Part shown: one piece after another, positions 1 to 6,480 of the stretch
Layout: every line of letters begins with the position of its first letter
Numbering within the stretch: position 1 is the stretch's first letter
Assembly (NCBI GenBank): GCA_035294225.1
Contig: DATGLH010000066.1
Span: forward strand, 1 to 8,214
From: Trebonia sp035294225
GTDB lineage: Bacteria; Actinomycetota; Actinomycetes; Streptosporangiales; Streptosporangiaceae
Direction of reading: 5' to 3'
DNA: 8,214 nucleotides
The notes under the pieces: generated by a model
The model's input: only the letters and a program-made list of their open reading frames with translations
Told to the model about the DNA's origin: nothing
Database searches by the model: none
Program-made: the position numbers and the translations under genes

Positions 1-986
1 TGAGCGACCAGATCATCACGTTCGACCCGCCGAAGCACACCGCGCACCGCGCGCTGCTGATGGGGCTGATCACCCCGAAACGGCTCAAGGAGAACGAAGA
101 GTTCATGTGGCGGCTGGCCGACCGCCAGCTCGGCACGGTGCTGCCCGGTGGCCGGTGCGAGTTCATCGACGACTTCGCCCAGCCCTACACCCTGCTGGTC
201 ATCGCCGACCTGCTCGGGGTGCCCGAGGAAGACCACCCGTCGCTGCTGCGCCGGGCCGGCGTCGGCCGGCGGCTGGTCGGCGAGACGGGCGAGGACGAAG
301 GCCGGCCCGACCACCCGCTGGACTTCCTCTACGGCTACTTCACCGAGCGCATCGAGCGGCTCAGGGAGGAACCGCGGGACGACGTGCTGACCGGCATGGC
401 CCGGGCGGCGTTCCCTGACGGCTCGATGCCGGAGCCGGTGGACGTCGCCCGGATCGCGGCCAACCTGTTCACGGCCGGGCAGGAGACCACCGTCCGGCTG
501 CTGAGCACGGCACTGCGGCTCATCTGCGACGAGCCCGGGCTGCAGCAGCGGCTGCGGGAGCACCGCGAGCTCATCCCGCGGTTCATCGAGGAGACGCTGC
601 GGCTGGAGAGCCCGATCAAGGGCGCCTTCCGGCTGGCGCTGAAGACCACCACCCTGGCCGGGGTGGAGATCCCGGCGGGCAGCACCGTCATGCTGCTGCA
701 CGGGGCGACCGGCCGCGACCCGCGCCGGTTCGAGTGCCCGCACGAGCTCCGCATCGACCGGCCCAACGTCCGCCAGCACATCTCGTTCGGGGCCGGCATC
801 CACACCTGCCCGGGCGCGCCCCTGGCCCGGGCCGAGGGCCGGGTCGTCATCGAGCGCCTGTTCGACCGGACCAAGGACATCCGCATCTCCGAGGCCGCGC
901 ACGGCCCGGCGGGCGCCCGCCGCTACGACTACCTGCCGACCTACATGATCCACGGGCTGAGCAGGCTCCACCTGGAATTCGACTGA
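1..986 (+). CDS. Cytochrome P450, 5'-truncated by window edge
   Basis: Heme-thiolate monooxygenase: it would hydroxylate an unidentified small substrate in the cytosol, using electrons from a ferredoxin and reductase not seen here. The reading frame is open from base 3, so the ATG at 60 is internal. The residues before it (FDPPKHTAHRALL) are the helix-C region with the conserved His-x-x-x-His-Arg pattern. Further motifs follow in the correct order: the helix-I oxygen-activation motif AGQETT (about 474-491), the ExxR pair in EETLR (about 588-602), and the heme-binding loop SFGAGIHTCPG, with the axial cysteine codon at 807-809. The C-terminus is complete (TGA 984-986). About 327 residues are visible; bacterial P450s usually have 400-420, so roughly 80-90 residues lie to the left. 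The loop and C-terminus fit an actinobacterial class I P450. I cannot assign a CYP family or substrate. Confidence 0.95.
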   Translation, partial: SDQIITFDPPKHTAHRALLMGLITPKRLKENEEFMWRLADRQLGTVLPGGRCEFIDDFAQPYTLLVIADLLGVPEEDHPSLLRRAGVGRRLVGETGEDEGRPDHPLDFLYGYFTERIERLREEPRDDVLTGMARAAFPDGSMPEPVDVARIAANLFTAGQETTVRLLSTALRLICDEPGLQQRLREHRELIPRFIEETLRLESPIKGAFRLALKTTTLAGVEIPAGSTVMLLHGATGRDPRRFECPHELRIDRPNVRQHISFGAGIHTCPGAPLARAEGRVVIERLFDRTKDIRISEAAHGPAGARRYDYLPTYMIHGLSRLHLEFD

Positions 987-1078
987 CGAGATCCCGCAGC
1001 TGGCGCCGACCGGTCACGCCTGACGGGCCGTGCCGTGAGTGCTGGCGCGATTCGCCCTTCTCCGCCATGGCGATCTCG

Positions 1079-1096
1079 CGCGCCCGGAGGGGCGCG
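1079..1096 (+). terminator. Possible hairpin after the P450 gene
   Basis: CGCGCCC (1079-1085) and GGGCGCG (1090-1096) form a perfect 7-bp G/C stem with a GGAG loop. No T-run follows, but intrinsic terminators in high-G+C actinomycetes often lack one. It lies about 93 bases after the P450 stop. A competing hairpin (GCGGG 1094-1098 with CCCGC 1106-1110) overlaps it, so this could be chance G/C pairing. Confidence 0.3.
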
Positions 1097-1157
1097 GGCC
1101 GGGGTCCCGCCCCATGAGCGCGTATCCCGCGACGCTACCTCGGCAAACGGCACCCGT

Positions 1158-1230
1158 CGCCGACCGCGGGATTGGCGCCGACCGCGGGATTGGCGCCGAC
1201 CGCGGGATTGGCCGCCGACCGTAGGATTGG
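1158..1230 (+). repeat. 18-bp tandem repeat, 3 perfect copies plus 1 altered
   Basis: The unit CGCCGACCGCGGGATTGG occurs at 1158-1175, 1176-1193 and 1194-1211 without a mismatch. A fourth copy at 1213-1230 follows one extra C and carries two changes (CG to TA), which turn CGGGAT into TAGGAT. The array ends four bases before the start codon of the TetR gene. Unit junctions contain the palindrome GGCGCC and each perfect unit contains CCGCGG, so the array could present repeated protein-binding sites. It could equally be replication slippage. A related stretch, GGCGCCGACCG, lies at 1002-1012. Confidence 0.95.
1222..1227 (+). promoter_or_regulatory. -10 box of a probable leaderless promoter for the TetR gene
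   Basis: TAGGAT is a common actinobacterial housekeeping-sigma -10 sequence. It ends 7 bases before the ATG at 1235, so transcription would start at or beside the A of the start codon. No purine-rich Shine-Dalgarno sequence stands at a normal distance; only a G-run abuts the ATG. A leaderless mRNA is therefore the simplest reading. The box exists only in the altered fourth repeat copy. I see no convincing -35 hexamer at 16-19 bases upstream (that position reads ACCGCG). Confidence 0.5.
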
Positions 1231-1234
1231 GGGC

Positions 1235-1870
1235 ATGCCGTCATATGGAGCCCCGGCGACGCGTCCCGGGTCCCGGGAGATCGCACGGGCCGCCGTGGAG
1301 GCCGAGCTGAGCCTGGCCGCCTACGAACTCGTTGTCGAGAAGGGGTACGGCAACGTCACGCTCGACGACATGGCCGCGGCGGGCGGGGTCTCCCGCAGCA
1401 CGTTCCTGCGCTACTTCCGCACCAAGGACCAGGCGATCCTGGTCGCGTTGAAGGCGTACGTCGAACGCATGGCAGACGCGTTGCGGGCCCGGCCCCTAGA
1501 CGAGGACGACTGGTCGGCCCTCCGCAGCGCGATCGAGTCCTTCGTCGTGCCGATCTACGCCAGGAATCCGGCCGGGGCGCAGGCCTTCAGCCGGCTCGCC
1601 ATGTTCACCCGGGCGCTGTCCGGAGCCCACCTGGAGCGGGCGGACTGGCGGACGCCCCTGACGCGCGCGCTGGCCGAGCGGCACGGTATCGCCGGGCCCA
1701 TTCCCATCGGCCTGTCGGTCAAGGTCGCCGCCGCGCTCGACTGCATGGCCCTCGCCGTCTCGCACTGGGTCGCCGAAGACGGCGGGGCCGACCTGGTGGA
1801 TCTGCTCAGGGACGGCTTCGCCGCGCTCAGCGGGGAGAGCGCCGGGCCCGGCCGGCCCGCGGACGGCTGA
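1235..1870 (+). CDS. TetR/AcrR-family transcriptional regulator
   Basis: One-component DNA-binding regulator of 211 residues, normal for the family; such proteins usually act as dimeric repressors released by a small ligand. The N-terminal TetR domain spans about residues 17-65. Its helix-turn-helix runs VTLDDMAAAGGVSRSTFLRYF (the first 20 residues are 41-60), ending in the typical FLRYFRTKDQ signature. The C-terminal ligand/dimer domain is helical, and its part near AAALDCMALAVSHWVA (166-181) resembles the MftR-like TetR C-terminal group. I chose the ATG at 1235 because it follows a -10 box at leaderless distance. The in-frame TTG at 1172 would instead translate the tandem repeat. The gene converges on the hydrolase at 1968-3269, and the 34-bp palindrome before that hydrolase is its most likely nearby target (inference). 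The repeat array over its own promoter could be an autoregulatory site. Confidence 0.93.
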   Translation: MPSYGAPATRPGSREIARAAVEAELSLAAYELVVEKGYGNVTLDDMAAAGGVSRSTFLRYFRTKDQAILVALKAYVERMADALRARPLDEDDWSALRSAIESFVVPIYARNPAGAQAFSRLAMFTRALSGAHLERADWRTPLTRALAERHGIAGPIPIGLSVKVAAALDCMALAVSHWVAEDGGADLVDLLRDGFAALSGESAGPGRPADG

Positions 1871-1916
1871 GCACGCTCGCCGGCACCGGTCACGCACGCT
1901 CGCCGGCACCGGTCAC
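1871..1916. repeat. 23-bp perfect tandem duplication after the TetR gene
   Basis: Bases 1871-1893 are repeated exactly at 1894-1916, and the first five bases of a third copy (GCACG) follow. The array begins right after the TetR stop codon. Each copy carries CCGGCACCGG and ends in a sequence that, read into the next unit, gives ACCGGTCACGC. That 11-mer also occurs at 1009-1019, on the other side of the TetR gene. Confidence 0.95.
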
Positions 1917-1918
1917 GC

Positions 1919-1951
1919 ACGTGGGACCGGGCGGACCGCCCGGCCCCACGT
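1919..1951. terminator. Bidirectional hairpin terminator between convergent genes
   Basis: The arms 1919-1934 and 1936-1951 are complementary at 15 of 16 positions: ACGTGGG pairs with CCCACGT, CCGGGCGG pairs with CCGCCCGG, and the only mismatch is A1926 against C1944. The centre is a single A, so the true loop must open to three or more bases. It lies between the stop codons of the TetR gene (1870) and the minus-strand hydrolase (1968), where a shared terminator is expected. No U-tract follows on either strand, which is normal for high-G+C actinomycetes. Confidence 0.8.
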
Positions 1952-1954
1952 CTT

Positions 1955-1972
1955 CGGCTCAGGCGGCTCAGG
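1955..1972. repeat. 9-bp tandem duplication over the hydrolase stop codon
   Basis: CGGCTCAGG occurs twice back to back (1955-1963, 1964-1972). On the minus strand this gives two in-frame TGA stops nine bases apart at the end of the hydrolase gene, so the duplication leaves the protein end unchanged. Confidence 0.85.
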
Positions 1973-3269
1973 CCGGGGCGGGAACCTCCGGCGATGCCGG
2001 GGGAGTCACCGGGGCCAGCTTCCTGGAGGTGTCGAAGCCGACGATCTTGGCGAGGTTGCCGCCGAGTATCTTGGCGCGGTCCTCGGCGGGAACGTCCCCG
2101 AACTGCTCCTCGATGACCGCCTGGCTGCCGAGGAAGGTGCCTTCCGCGTGCGGGTAGTCGCTGCCCCAGTAGATGGTGTCGACGCCGGTGATGTGCCGGG
2201 ACATCACGGCGACCCGGTCGTCGGCGAACTGGACGCGGATGTTGCGCTTGACGTACTCGCTCGGCTTGAGCGGCAGCGGCCAGCGGTCGTTGATCTTGAA
2301 CAGCCGGCCCATGAGCCTCTGGTCATGCGGGTCGACCCCGTCTTCCCAGAAGCCGAGCCACCAGTGCGGGTCCTGCCCGGTCCCGGTGCGCCAGGCCTTG
2401 TCCATCGAGCCCATGTAGTTCGCGAGCCAGCCCGCGTTGAACTCGATCACGTTGAACATCAAGCGGGGGTGCCGCTCGCATGCGCCCGAGCTGACCAGGT
2501 CGGCGATGATCCGCATGGGACTGGCGGCGGCGGTGCTGCCGCCGCCCATGGTGCGCTGGGCGAGCAGGCCGCCGGTGAGCTCCTGCTTGCCCATGGTCAT
2601 CGCGGTCAGGATGCCCTTGACCTGGCTGCCGGTGGCCGAGGTGCCGGCCGCGGAGTCGACGCCGCCGGACGCCACGTGGAAGAAGACGGGCAGGCCGTTC
2701 GCCTCGGCCGCCGCCCACAGCGGCTCGTATTCCGGCGCCCAGTACGGCAGCGGCTGCGGGATCTCGGGCAGGATGAGCGCCCTCAGGCCGAGCCGGACGG
2801 CGCGCTCGATCTCCTTGACCCCGTCGGCCACGTCGGTGGTGGGGATGGCCGCGGCCGGCCGGAGCCGGTGCGAGTACGGGAGGTAGGTCTCGGCCAGCCA
2901 GTCGTTGTAGACGCGGGCGTGCGCGATCGAGCGTTCGTGGTTGTCGGTGTACAGGGCGAAGAACGACAGGTTCGGGAACAGCATCGTCGCGTCGACGCCG
3001 TCGCGGTCCAGGTCTCGCAGGATGCTGTCCGGGCTCCCGTCCGGCGCCGGGCCGGGGAACTGGCGGTACCAGGACACGGTCCATCCCTCGTACCCGGGCG
3101 TGTGCACCGTCCGGAACACCGTGTGGCCACCCGGCACGAGCGGCTCATCGAGAATCGTTACTTCCTCCCATAGCGCCTGGTCGCGCATGTTCCTGGGAAG
3201 GCGGGTCTTGTAGAGGTCGACTGGCTCGATGACGTGGCTATCACCGGAAACGATGAATTCCTTGGCCAT
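1968..3269 (-). CDS. Amidohydrolase-2 / ACMSD-like metal-dependent hydrolase
   Basis: Predicted cytosolic TIM-barrel enzyme of the amidohydrolase superfamily (COG2159 type), whose relatives hydrolyse or decarboxylate small ring-derived acids with a divalent metal. It has 433 residues from the ATG at 3269. Features in order: SGDSHVIEP (8-16), the modified first metal motif of this subfamily; a WYRQFPGP loop; VFFHVASGG (195-203) with the metal-type His198; NVIEFNAGW (273-281); and YWGSDYPHAEG (367-377), with the conserved Asp371 and His374 near the end of the barrel. I chose ATG 3269 because GGAG (plus-strand 3277-3280) stands 7 bases before it and MAKEFIVSGDSH is the usual family beginning. 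The longer frame to 3365 would translate the operator palindrome. The C-terminal tail after residue 416 is Pro/Ala-rich and probably disordered. The gene stands alone on its strand; substrate unknown. Proteins of this group often accompany P450s, as here. Confidence 0.93.
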   Translation of the reverse strand: MAKEFIVSGDSHVIEPVDLYKTRLPRNMRDQALWEEVTILDEPLVPGGHTVFRTVHTPGYEGWTVSWYRQFPGPAPDGSPDSILRDLDRDGVDATMLFPNLSFFALYTDNHERSIAHARVYNDWLAETYLPYSHRLRPAAAIPTTDVADGVKEIERAVRLGLRALILPEIPQPLPYWAPEYEPLWAAAEANGLPVFFHVASGGVDSAAGTSATGSQVKGILTAMTMGKQELTGGLLAQRTMGGGSTAAASPMRIIADLVSSGACERHPRLMFNVIEFNAGWLANYMGSMDKAWRTGTGQDPHWWLGFWEDGVDPHDQRLMGRLFKINDRWPLPLKPSEYVKRNIRVQFADDRVAVMSRHITGVDTIYWGSDYPHAEGTFLGSQAVIEEQFGDVPAEDRAKILGGNLAKIVGFDTSRKLAPVTPPASPEVPAPA

Positions 3270-3310
3270 GGTGGGGCTCCAGACGCTCGGCATCCGCTCT
3301 GACGTGACCT

Positions 3311-3344
3311 GAACCTCCAGTGTCATATATAACACTGTAGGTTC
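3311..3344. promoter_or_regulatory. 34-bp inverted repeat, probable operator of the hydrolase gene
   Basis: Left half: GAACCT, C, CAGTGT, C, then ATA. Right half: TAT, A, ACACTG, T, AGGTTC. Fifteen of 17 base pairs are symmetric about 3327/3328; mismatches are only at 3317/3338 and 3324/3331. The A+T-rich centre (3325-3332) stands out sharply in this G+C-rich DNA. The element lies 42 bases upstream of the hydrolase ATG. On the minus strand it contains TTATAT/TATATA, which could serve as the -10 box, so a bound protein would block transcription. I see no good -35 on that strand. Size and symmetry fit a dimeric regulator of the TetR type; the TetR protein encoded nearby is the obvious candidate, but this is inference. 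Confidence 0.75.
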
Positions 3345-3694
3345 GGACAGTACGGCGGACTCCACTGCGCGTCAACGGCGGCGTTCCGATAGGCAGCACG
3401 CTATCCCCCTGCACCCCGGGGAAATGAGGGCGGTCGGGGCCTTCGCCGCCGCGGAACCGTCTCGCGCCTGCTCCCGGCCGCGGTGGTGTGCCCGGCGGTC
3501 TGCTCCAGTCCGGGTTCGCGGCGGCCAGCCAATTCACGTTTTCATCCCGGATTCATTCCGAACGGGACCGTGGCGCCTCGCCAGCGTCCATGCGGCCGCC
3601 ATCGACGCAGGGCCCGGCGGCGGTGACGAAGGAGGCGCCGCCGCTGGCCCGGGCCGGTGCGCCGGGGATGCGCCGAAGCCGCCTCCCCACCGCA

Positions 3695-3722
3695 CCGGCA
3701 GCGGAAGACCGGCAGCGGAAGA
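3695..3722 (+). repeat. 14-bp perfect tandem duplication before the CoA transferase
   Basis: CCGGCAGCGGAAGA occurs at 3695-3708 and again at 3709-3722. It ends 17 bases before the start codon. The junction of the two copies creates AAGACC (3705-3710), the candidate -35 element of the operon promoter. Confidence 0.95.
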
Positions 3723-3734
3723 TATGCCGATAAT
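3705..3734 (+). promoter_or_regulatory. Probable leaderless promoter of the CoA transferase operon
   Basis: The -10 candidate GATAAT (3729-3734) matches TATAAT at five of six positions. AAGACC (3705-3710), a partial match to TTGACC, lies 18 bases upstream. Only five bases separate the -10 box from the ATG at 3740, so transcription should begin at or beside the start codon. The only Shine-Dalgarno-like bases (GAGG, 3735-3738) are one base from the ATG, too close to work normally. Confidence 0.55.
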
Positions 3735-3739
3735 GAGGC

Positions 3740-5050
3740 ATGCTCGAACGGTGTGCCGTGCTGGACTGGGCCGCGTCCGGGGCGATGGCGCTCACCGGGC
3801 TGCCGGGCGGGCCGCCGGTAGCGTCGCCGGCGCCTGCCCTTGCCATGCTGGGCGCGGTCACGGAGCAGCTTGCCCGGGCGACGCGGGAGACCGGCAGGCA
3901 GGTGCGGGCCGATCCGGCGGAGCTGATTACCGGGCGGGCAGCGCTCGCGGGCTTCACACGGCAGGGGCGAGTTTCCGCCGGGGGGGCGAGTTTCCTGCTG
4001 CGCTCGGCGGACGGCTGGTGCGCCGTCACGCTGAGCCGGCCCGATGACCTGGCCGCCGTGCCCGCGATCCTGGGCGTGCTCGGCCTGGACGGGGCTGGCC
4101 TGGCCGCCGGGGCGCGAAGCGCGCTCGCCGCGGCGGCGCTGGCCCGGCCGGCGCGGGACGTGGCGGCGGCCGCGCAACTGCTCGGCGTTCCCGCCGCCGC
4201 CCTGCCGGCGTCCGTCCCGCCCGCCTCCGCGGGCTGGCCGCCGTGGCGGGCCACGCGCATCGCGCCGCCGTCGGCCGGCGCCCGGCTGGCCGGGGCGGTG
4301 GTCGCCGACCTGTCCTCGATGTGGGCGGGGCCGCTGTGCGCGCGCCTGCTCGGCCTGGCCGGCGCGGACGTCATCAAGGTGGAATCGCCGGACCGGCCGG
4401 ACGGCGCGCGGTCCGGTAACCGGGAGTTCTTCGACTGGCTGCACGCCGGGCACCGCAGCCTGGCGGCCGACTTCCGGGCCGCGGAGGGGCGGGCTGCCCT
4501 GAAAGCGCTGCTCGGCGTCGCGGACGTGGTGATCGAGGCGTCCCGGCCGCGGGCACTGGCGGCTCTGGGCCTGGCTCCGGACATGATCCCGCACCGGGAC
4601 GGCCAGGTCTGGCTCAGCATCACCGGGTACGGGCGGGCGGCGCCGGAGCGGGTGGCGTTCGGGGACGACGCCGCGGTGGCCGGCGGGCTCGTCGGCTGGA
4701 CGAGCCCGCCGGCGCCCGGCCCGGTGTTCTGTGCCGACGCGATCGCGGACCCGCTGACCGGTGCCTGCGGCGCGCTCGCGGTGGCCCGCTCGCTGGCGGC
4801 CGGCGGCGGCGAGCTGATCGACCTGTCCATGCGGGATGTCGCCGCCGCCTTCGCCGCGGCGCCCCCGGTGGACCACGGCCCGCACGAGGTCCGGCACGAC
4901 GGGCGCGTGACCTGCCCGCGTTCGCGCCGCGGGCAGGCTGTGCTGCCGCCGCGCCGCCCCGCGCCGCCCGCGGCGGCACATGCCGCGCAGATCGGCGCCG
5001 ACACCGGTGCCGTGCTCGCCTGGCTTGCCGGACGGCACGCCCGGTGCTGA
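3740..5050 (+). CDS. CaiB/BaiF (class III) CoA transferase, permuted domain order
   Basis: Predicted cytosolic enzyme moving CoA between carboxylic acids through an aspartyl-CoA intermediate. It has 436 residues. The Rossmann-like start that normally opens this family, VVADLSSMWAGPLCARLLG (187-205) followed by GADVIKVESPD, lies in the middle. GYGRAAPERVAFGDD (296-310) follows, then IADPLTGACGALA (335-347), where Asp337 aligns by eye with the catalytic Asp (Asp169 of formyl-CoA transferase), then ELIDLSMRDVAAA (358-370). The material that normally comes after this, the small domain with its ADGW motif (SADGWCAVTLSRPDD, 89-103), instead sits in the first 160 residues after an ASGAMALTG segment (12-20). 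The final ADTGAVLAWLAG (419-430) resembles the usual C-terminal helix. An in-frame TGA at 3734-3736 leaves ATG 3740 as the first start. It is the first gene of the operon and overlaps the next by seven bases. Substrate unknown. Confidence 0.9.
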   Translation: MLERCAVLDWAASGAMALTGLPGGPPVASPAPALAMLGAVTEQLARATRETGRQVRADPAELITGRAALAGFTRQGRVSAGGASFLLRSADGWCAVTLSRPDDLAAVPAILGVLGLDGAGLAAGARSALAAAALARPARDVAAAAQLLGVPAAALPASVPPASAGWPPWRATRIAPPSAGARLAGAVVADLSSMWAGPLCARLLGLAGADVIKVESPDRPDGARSGNREFFDWLHAGHRSLAADFRAAEGRAALKALLGVADVVIEASRPRALAALGLAPDMIPHRDGQVWLSITGYGRAAPERVAFGDDAAVAGGLVGWTSPPAPGPVFCADAIADPLTGACGALAVARSLAAGGGELIDLSMRDVAAAFAAAPPVDHGPHEVRHDGRVTCPRSRRGQAVLPPRRPAPPAAAHAAQIGADTGAVLAWLAGRHARC

Positions 5051-6480
5051 TCCGCAACGCGCGAGTATGGCCGCCCAGCGCCCGGCTGGCCGCCGAGGCC
5101 GTGCTGGCCAGCCTGCCGCCCACCGACGTGCGCCTTGCCGGCGGCCGGGTCGCCGAATGCGCGCCGGGCCTGCGGCCGGCGCCGGGCGAAGACGGCATCG
5201 ACGCGGCGGGCGGGGCCCTGCTGCCCGGCCTGCACGACCACCACGTACACCTGCGCGCGCTCGCCGCCGCGCAGGCCAGCGTTGCCGCCGGACCGCCACT
5301 GACCCGGACCGCCGCCGCCCTGGCGGCGCGGCTGCGTGCCGCGGACGCGGAACTGCCGCCGGGCGCCTGGCTGCGTGCCGTCGGCTACCACGAGTCGGTC
5401 GCCGGGCCCCTGGATCGCCAGGCTCTCGACCGGCTCCTCCCGCACCGCCCGGTCCGGGTGCAGCATCGCACCGGCGCGCTGTGGATGGTCAACTCGCTGG
5501 CCGCCGCCCGGCTGGGCCTCGACGGGTGCGAGCTCAGCGGGGTGGAACGCGACGAAACCGGCCGTCCCACCGGGCGGCTATGGCGGATGGACCGCTGGCT
5601 CGCCGAGCGGGTGCCCGCCGCAGCCGGAGACCTGGCGGCCGTGGGCAGGCGGGCGGGATCGTTCGGAATCACGGGTTTCACGGACGCGACCCCCGGTGCC
5701 ACCGAGCGCGACCTGGCGTCCCTGGCCGAAAGCCCGATACCGCAGCGCCTGCATTGCATGGCACCGCCGGGGCTGCGCCCGCCGCCGGGAAGGGTCACCC
5801 TCGGGCCGGCGAAGATCCTGCTTGACGACGCCACGCTGCCGCCGCTTGACGAGCTCGCCGGCCGCATCCGCGACGCACATGCCGCCGGCCGCCCGGCCGC
5901 GGTGCACTGCGTAACGCGCGTCCAGCTCGTGCTCACGCTCGCCGCGCTGGACCAGGCGGGGCGGCGGCCCGGCGACCGGATCGAGCACGGCGCGGTCATC
6001 CCCGCCGAGTCCCTGCCGGGCCTGCGCGGGCTCACGGTGGTCACCCAGCCGCACTTCGTCGCCGAGCGCGGCGAGCAGTACGCGAGCGACGTGACCCCAG
6101 GCGACCTGCCGGACCTGTGGCGGCTGCGAACCCTCATCGACGCGGGCGTGGCGGTCGCGGCGGGAAGCGACGCGCCGTTCGGGGCCGAGGACGTATGGCA
6201 CGTGATGCGCGCCGCGGTCCGCCGCCCGCCGCTGTTCCGGACGGACGAGGCGGTCTCCCCCGCCCGGGCGCTGTCGCTGTTCCTCGGCGAGCCCGCCGCA
6301 CCGGGCAGGCAGCGGCTCGTGGCCCCGGGCCGCCCGGCTGACCTTACCCTGCTGCGGGCCGGGCCGGCGGAGGCACTGCGCTCTCTGACGTCCGACCTGG
6401 TCGCGGCGACATTCGTCGGCGGCGAAATCGTCTACGCACGGTTAGCGGCGGCTGCCGCGCCGGAAGGAGGGGCGACGTGA
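5044..6480 (+). CDS. YtcJ-type amidohydrolase (amidohydrolase-3 family)
   Basis: Metal-dependent hydrolase of the COG1574/PF07969 type, 478 residues, predicted cytosolic (no signal peptide). Relatives cleave amide-like or ring C-N bonds, and most have unknown substrates. Visible motifs: N-terminal beta-sandwich strand LIRNARVW; metal motif PGLHDHHVHL (61-70), with His67-x-His69 as the likely pair; GITGFTDATPG (208-218); GPAKILLDD (254-262), where Lys257 is the candidate carboxylated lysine; AVHCV (286-290), His288; DRIEHGAVIP (311-320), His315; QPHFV (335-339); and AGSDAPFG (373-380), with the catalytic-type Asp376. The C-terminal strand ATFVGGEIVY closes the sandwich. It is somewhat shorter than the usual 520-550 residues. 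The GTG start at 5044 lies inside GTGCTGA and overlaps the upstream stop by seven bases, so translation is probably coupled. Confidence 0.92.
   Translation: MLIRNARVWPPSARLAAEAVLASLPPTDVRLAGGRVAECAPGLRPAPGEDGIDAAGGALLPGLHDHHVHLRALAAAQASVAAGPPLTRTAAALAARLRAADAELPPGAWLRAVGYHESVAGPLDRQALDRLLPHRPVRVQHRTGALWMVNSLAAARLGLDGCELSGVERDETGRPTGRLWRMDRWLAERVPAAAGDLAAVGRRAGSFGITGFTDATPGATERDLASLAESPIPQRLHCMAPPGLRPPPGRVTLGPAKILLDDATLPPLDELAGRIRDAHAAGRPAAVHCVTRVQLVLTLAALDQAGRRPGDRIEHGAVIPAESLPGLRGLTVVTQPHFVAERGEQYASDVTPGDLPDLWRLRTLIDAGVAVAAGSDAPFGAEDVWHVMRAAVRRPPLFRTDEAVSPARALSLFLGEPAAPGRQRLVAPGRPADLTLLRAGPAEALRSLTSDLVAATFVGGEIVYARLAAAAAPEGGAT
6466..6470 (+). promoter_or_regulatory. Ribosome binding site fixing the crotonase GTG start
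   Basis: GGAGG, within GGAAGGAGG (6462-6470), ends six bases before GTG 6477. It lies inside the last codons of the YtcJ-type gene and is the only textbook Shine-Dalgarno sequence in this operon. Confidence 0.85.

Larger units (their letters stand above)
3345..3739. other. Divergent intergenic region without a supported gene
   Basis: About 395 bases between the operator of the minus-strand hydrolase and the CoA transferase start. An open frame beginning at 3424 runs on out of frame into the CoA transferase and has an Arg/Gly/Ala-rich composition with no recognisable motif, so I do not call it. Small symmetric items are GATAG (3388-3392) with CTATC (3401-3405), and CCCCGGGG (3414-3421). A less G+C-rich patch around 3530-3565 could hold a promoter, but no clear -35/-10 pair is visible there. 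The 3' end carries the 14-bp duplication and promoter described separately. Confidence 0.6.

Noticed and set aside
60..62. ATG at 60 as the P450 start
   Set aside because: The frame is open to the window edge and the residues before it include the conserved helix-C region, so the ATG is internal.
1158..1230. CRISPR array
   Set aside because: The units are 18 bp and directly abutting, with no spacers and no cas genes nearby.
1172..1234. Upstream TTG start for the TetR gene
   Set aside because: It would translate the tandem repeat into a PTAGLA-type repeat not seen in TetR proteins, and it lacks a ribosome binding site.
2148..3173. 341-codon plus-strand frame opposite the amidohydrolase
   Set aside because: Antisense shadow: composition dominated by Val/Arg/Asp/Gly with no motif, while the minus strand encodes a well-conserved hydrolase.
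3270..3365. Longer amidohydrolase reading frame starting at 3365
   Set aside because: It would make the A+T-rich palindrome coding. ATG 3269 has GGAG at the right distance and the usual family N-terminus.
3388..3405. GATAG...CTATC inverted repeat as an operator
   Set aside because: Only five pairs with an eight-base gap and no promoter element nearby; likely chance.
3424..4047. 207-codon plus-strand frame in the divergent gap
   Set aside because: It runs out of frame into the CoA transferase, has low-complexity composition and no recognisable motif or ribosome binding site.
3542..5466. Very long minus-strand open frames (585 and 637 codons) opposite the CoA transferase and YtcJ gene
   Set aside because: They are antisense to genes with clear motifs, have Arg/Ala/Pro-rich composition without recognisable domains, and reflect the scarcity of stop codons in high-G+C DNA.
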